A DNA stretch of 64,000 nucleotides from Bugula neritina (Eukaryota > Bryozoa > Gymnolaemata > Cheilostomatida > Bugulidae). The notes under the pieces were generated by a model. It ran no database searches. It was given only the letters and a program-made list of their open reading frames with translations, and had not been told where the DNA came from. The stretch covers positions 32,649,273 to 32,713,272 of the forward strand of contig OZ037766.1 in the NCBI GenBank assembly GCA_964035545.1. The letters run 5' to 3'. Numbering within the stretch: the first letter of the stretch is position 1; every line of letters starts with the position of its first letter. Of this stretch, positions 60,501-64,000 are shown piece by piece. The position numbers and the translations under genes are program-made.

Positions 60501-63075
60501 ATCTACACAGATTCAGCGTCACGTAAGTTTGCCAAATAAAACATGTTTAATGTTTATCAGCTATGAATGAACTATTTTGAAAACTTAATTTGCAATTTCC
60601 TCTCCCCCTCTACTTAGAATAGACTAAATTCAAACTACAGTATTATGTAAAATTTCTAACTTGCATCTGAAATTCTCGACTATAGCCACCGGTGACTTAG
60701 AAGCACAAGCTCTAAGCAAACTCTAACCGATTTCAACAAAATCACAACCATGCATCAACATCTAAAACTTTAATAGTCACTATCCCTGTGAGAAACCCCT
60801 GATAGAAAGGGTTTTTATTAAAGCGGGCTAAGGACTTATTTAAATGAGGCACAGAAGCAATTATGACTGGATGCTCTTTTTAACATCACCAATGAACTTA
60901 TTGTCTGGGGTTCGAACCCACGACCTCATGTTTACTAAGCAAACGTTTTAGCCCCTACACCATGGCCTCTCTCTACAACCATCAACATATAATTAATGCT
61001 GTAAACATGAATTGCTAAACAACACACTTTTGGGGTTGTCTGCCCTATTTTGTAGTTGAATATTGGTGAAAACTGGCCGGACTTGGTTTGGGTTGTAAAC
61101 TTGAAAAACCAGTTTGATAAACCTGGAAATTTAAAACTCCAAGTTGGTGCTGGACTTGTTTTATTCAGTGATCAAGATGAGATGTTTGGTGAGTTATAGT
61201 AGTTCAACATATACCTATATCTGTGCAGATCAGAGATGGAAATTGTCAACAGGGTTGTCAAAAGGCTGTTATATAACTACAATATTATATAACATTAATT
61301 TGTGGATGAATTGATGAATGCCTAAATTGATTGATTTTTTTATAAAACAAAGTTCAATATATTTATAAACTATTCATTATGAGTTAAAACTCTTCAGCTA
61401 GTTGGTGATGAGCTCTTTATAATTTAATTGTTGCATATATTTGTGTTTATAGAATTTCCTACCCACTTGACTTTAGCTCCAACATCTAGTCTTCAGTTTA
61501 TGTCCTTATAAATTTTATTCCAATTTCAATTTAGTCGAAAGGACAGTTCACGTCGAGTTCTCTTTTATACCAAGTCTAAAGCTTTCAGGATGCTTGTCTT
61601 GTGATTATTTTTTTGGCATGGTTTCAGAATAATCTAGTCATCAGGAGCTTTTGTATAGGCCTGTCCTAGTTCTTTGTGTTAGATGACCTACTTTAAGGTA
61701 TCAACTACAGCTTTGGCTAATCTAGAGATAGCTTTGAATTTTGCAATCCTATGATGCAATCATTTTTATGCAATGGACTTGATGCATAAATTTTTCAAAA
61801 TTCAACTATATGTATGCTACTTACTCATGTATTACTAATAACAATGACTTTTGTCATCAATAATATTTCAATGATTTTATTGAAGCCATAAACTATAACA
61901 TGATCACTAAATGTTCAGTACACTTCTCAGTGAAGTTGTTAATTTAACTTCAACTTTAAAACAAAATTTAATTTAGAAAAACAACTATTTGTAAGACAGG
62001 ATGCATTATTAATATGCATTACTCTCAAGTATATTTGTTTTCTTTTATATACTAGCTATAAATGGTCTGTGTTATTTGTATATTTTATCAAATTAAAAGA
62101 CTCTACACTGTATACAGGAAGATTTGATCCAGGACAAGTAGCTGTTGGATCTATTTCCTGTCTGAACATCTGGAGCTCAGTCTATCAAGAAGAACAACTG
62201 GTAGATTTTGCTGAGTGTAAACAAAAAGGTGATGTGTTCACAATGAAACCAGGTGCTCTGGCTATTCATGGGACGATAGTTTCAGAAATGAAACCTGTTG
62301 CAGTTGAACCAAGGAAATCCGGTAAATTGATAAAATACATAAATTCTCAGTTTTATACTTTTTACTTTTTCTAATTAGTTAGAAAATCATCTTGAAAAAC
62401 AAATACAATATTAAGAGCAATATGGAAGCAATTTTTTATAAGAGAAGCTGCCATTTGCCTAGATAAAGAAAACTCAAAATGTAAAACCTCATATCTGCAA
62501 AATAGAATGTCTAGCTTCTCAACTCTTTTTATGTATTGAAAGTAAACGGATAGAAATACGTGTTCTGCATGCATGCATAATGCTACAAAAAAGAGAGAGT
62601 TTTTTTAACCATTTTCTTGCATAAAGCAATTAAGTGTACTTCCCTGTTTGTACAAGTACTGTTTTACTACAACCTGGACACTGATTGCATGTCCATGTTT
62701 AAATAATTTTATACTTAGTTGCTGTGTTGTGACTGTCACTGATTTCTTTTTATTATCTTTAACACAAAACCTCACAACTATATGCTTTCCTAGACCAACA
62801 TTTTAAAATAACCATTTTCCTGATTCATGTTATTAGATACAAGAGACATCTGGCAGAAGTTTGAGATCCATCCAGGATTCCAGATGCCTGGATTATCTGT
62901 TCAACCTCTGAGTCATCCTTCCTTGCTGACTTGTCTGTCTGTTTGTATAACTACTGGCTGTGTGAATGTAAACTACCACCAACAAGATGAGAGATGTGAA
63001 ATTGGACCTGGGGATTACTCAAGCTCCTTAGAAGCTGTTAGAGGGGTTATGCATTATAGACTCAACTCTACTTAA
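55610..63075 (+). CDS. Gene D: two pentraxin-like modules and PAN domain, first module damaged
   Basis: Exons 55610-55670 (signal, [20 protein letters not shown]), 56062-56238, 56514-56671, 57050-57182, 58154 to about 58400 (damaged), 59563-59736, 60368-60522, 61056-61188, 62118-62321 and 62837-63075. In the fifth exon a two-base insertion relative to the gene B copies creates TAG at 58315-58317, and the gtaagg donor is changed to ataagg. As read, the product stops after 230 residues. Skipping that exon would restore frame (phase 1 on both sides) and give about 477 aa with one incomplete and one complete module plus PAN. Module 2 exon b is unusually diverged but keeps D-D-N-W and the WYF.C block. 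It may be a decaying gene or one rescued by exon skipping. Confidence 0.65.
57202..57625. repeat. TA and TGTA microsatellites with palindromic punctuation
   Basis: Four TA tracts are separated by copies of a 26-bp palindrome (ctctgtaatatag and its complement). The run ends in a TGTA tract (about 57496-57585). It begins about 20 bp after the donor of exon 57050-57182. Confidence 0.95.
58154..58400 (+). pseudogene. Damaged exon d of gene D module 1
   Basis: It matches gene B exons 32699-32977 and 36574-36852 over the whole length, including the Thr-rich linker. The stretch caatatagttga carries two extra bases against caatagttga. The terminal cacagtg|gtaagg of the copies is cacagtgataagg here (about 58407-58420). 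Both changes are needed to read past this exon normally. Confidence 0.8.
59270..59430. repeat. Period-16 minisatellite in the module 1-2 intron of gene D
   Basis: About nine copies of gtgaaggtatcagtat, the same unit as in gene B introns. Confidence 0.9.
60785..60978 (-). mobile_element. tRNA-derived SINE
   Basis: On the minus strand the head reads GCCATGGTGTAGGGGCTAA (A-box region, near 60967-60949). A B box follows about 30 bp later, GGGTTCGAACCC (60919-60908). The body runs on to about 60785. It lies in the intron between exons b and c of gene D module 2. Confidence 0.7.
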
Positions 63076-64000
63076 GTAAAAATTATCCATTTTTGATAGT
63101 TTCAGTCTCAGCTGTAGCTTTCAGAAACAAACCTATATTCTGCTTTGTACTCTTGTAGAATTTGTAGATTTGCTTTTAAAAAAAGAGTCTGGCTCTTCTA
63201 TGTGGTGTAATTTTGCGAGTTAGAAACTCATTTAATCTTCAAATTATTTTATTGCTTGCATTTTTGCAAACAACAATGTTTATTGATTAATTTTAAATAA
63301 TCTAACAAAATTTCTTTGAATTTACAGGATCTAATATTTATATGCGTGGGCAATATATTTATGTTTCGAATAATTTATATATTAGCCTATTATATTGAAT
63401 ACTTTACCATATGATGTTAGATGTTGTCTTCTCTTCAACCTATGTATGTAACATTTTATCACCATAATATAGTGTTTACATGCAGGTATTATTATTCCGC
63501 AATATTACAATATCATGCATGCATTTTGTGTTGGTGATAATGTAGCATTGTTTCCTATAAGTTTCATCATGATTTTCATGTATTTGATAAAGCTGTAAGA
63601 TTTCTGGTGACAAACAAAGTTAATTGCAAAAATTCAAGTTAAATTCAGCTGGATCTTTGCTTTATTAACTTTTAAATTATTTTAACAATGTATGTTTTTT
63701 TCTGTTTAATTTGATTTTAAAAATAAAAAAAAAATGTTTTTGAAATTTTCAAGCTCAAAAGAATAATATGTTAAACAGAGTAATATATTTAAAAAATGAA
63801 ATTTAAAAAATAGAATAAGAAGATATGGGTGTTTTTTAGCTGTTGTAAAAAAAATTCCTGACAGAAGATTATATTTTATATATGTAGTACAATAAATATG
63901 TTGTTACTAAAACCTAACTATAAATGATAATTTATTAGCAAATATTTACTGTTTCTCTCATTATAGAGGAGAGAATAAAATAGGAGAAATATGTTATAAG
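63076..64000. other. 3' flank of gene D, no gene seen
   Basis: AT-rich, no open frame with splice signals, no tandem array. It presumably contains the gene D 3' untranslated region. Confidence 0.55.

Overview
The window is nuclear DNA from an animal, most likely an AT-rich invertebrate. The genes are split by many GT-AG introns, one gene is a full-length metazoan EXOC1 (Sec3) orthologue, and there are tandem paralogues, minisatellites and degraded transposons. The phylum cannot be fixed from the sequence alone. All gene models below were built by hand from splice signals and reading phase. Exon lengths of all four intact models sum to whole codons, which is independent support for them.

Layout. 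(1) Positions 1-141, minus strand: the first 47 codons of a small membrane protein that runs off the window. (2) 3216-9397, minus: gene A, a secreted protein of about 810 aa with a signal peptide, a Thr/Pro mucin-like stalk, two pentraxin/LamG-like modules and a C-terminal PAN/apple-like domain. (3) 11032-23384, minus: EXOC1, 25 coding exons, about 901 aa. Most of its introns carry a private minisatellite, often starting directly at the splice donor. (4) 24441-28147, plus, head to head with EXOC1: a six-exon gene for a 328-aa protein I do not recognise. (5) 30822-63075, plus: a tandem cluster of three more members of the gene A family. Gene B has five pentraxin-like modules (about 1268 aa), gene C has one (about 320 aa), and gene D has two but carries a frameshift and a lost splice donor in its first module.

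The most interesting content is this four-member family of secreted multi-module pentraxin-like/PAN proteins. Each module is encoded by four exons with invariant phases (1, 0, 0 and 1 at their starts: exon a starts in phase 1, b in phase 1, c in phase 0, d in phase 1), so modules can be duplicated without breaking frame. The introns show it has happened recently: retrotransposon relics, a period-16 minisatellite and a broken exon copy were duplicated along with the modules. The residues that bind calcium in vertebrate pentraxins are largely retained in several modules, which suggests secreted calcium-dependent lectin-like proteins, possibly for recognition, immunity or adhesion. That function is an inference.

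The second theme is the link between minisatellites and splice sites. In EXOC1 several arrays repeat the exon's own 5' splice site. Some are 21-bp units that stay open in the exon's reading frame, and one whole intron is open in frame. The neighbouring gene has a 60-bp array that repeats a 3' splice-site-like sequence 11 times.
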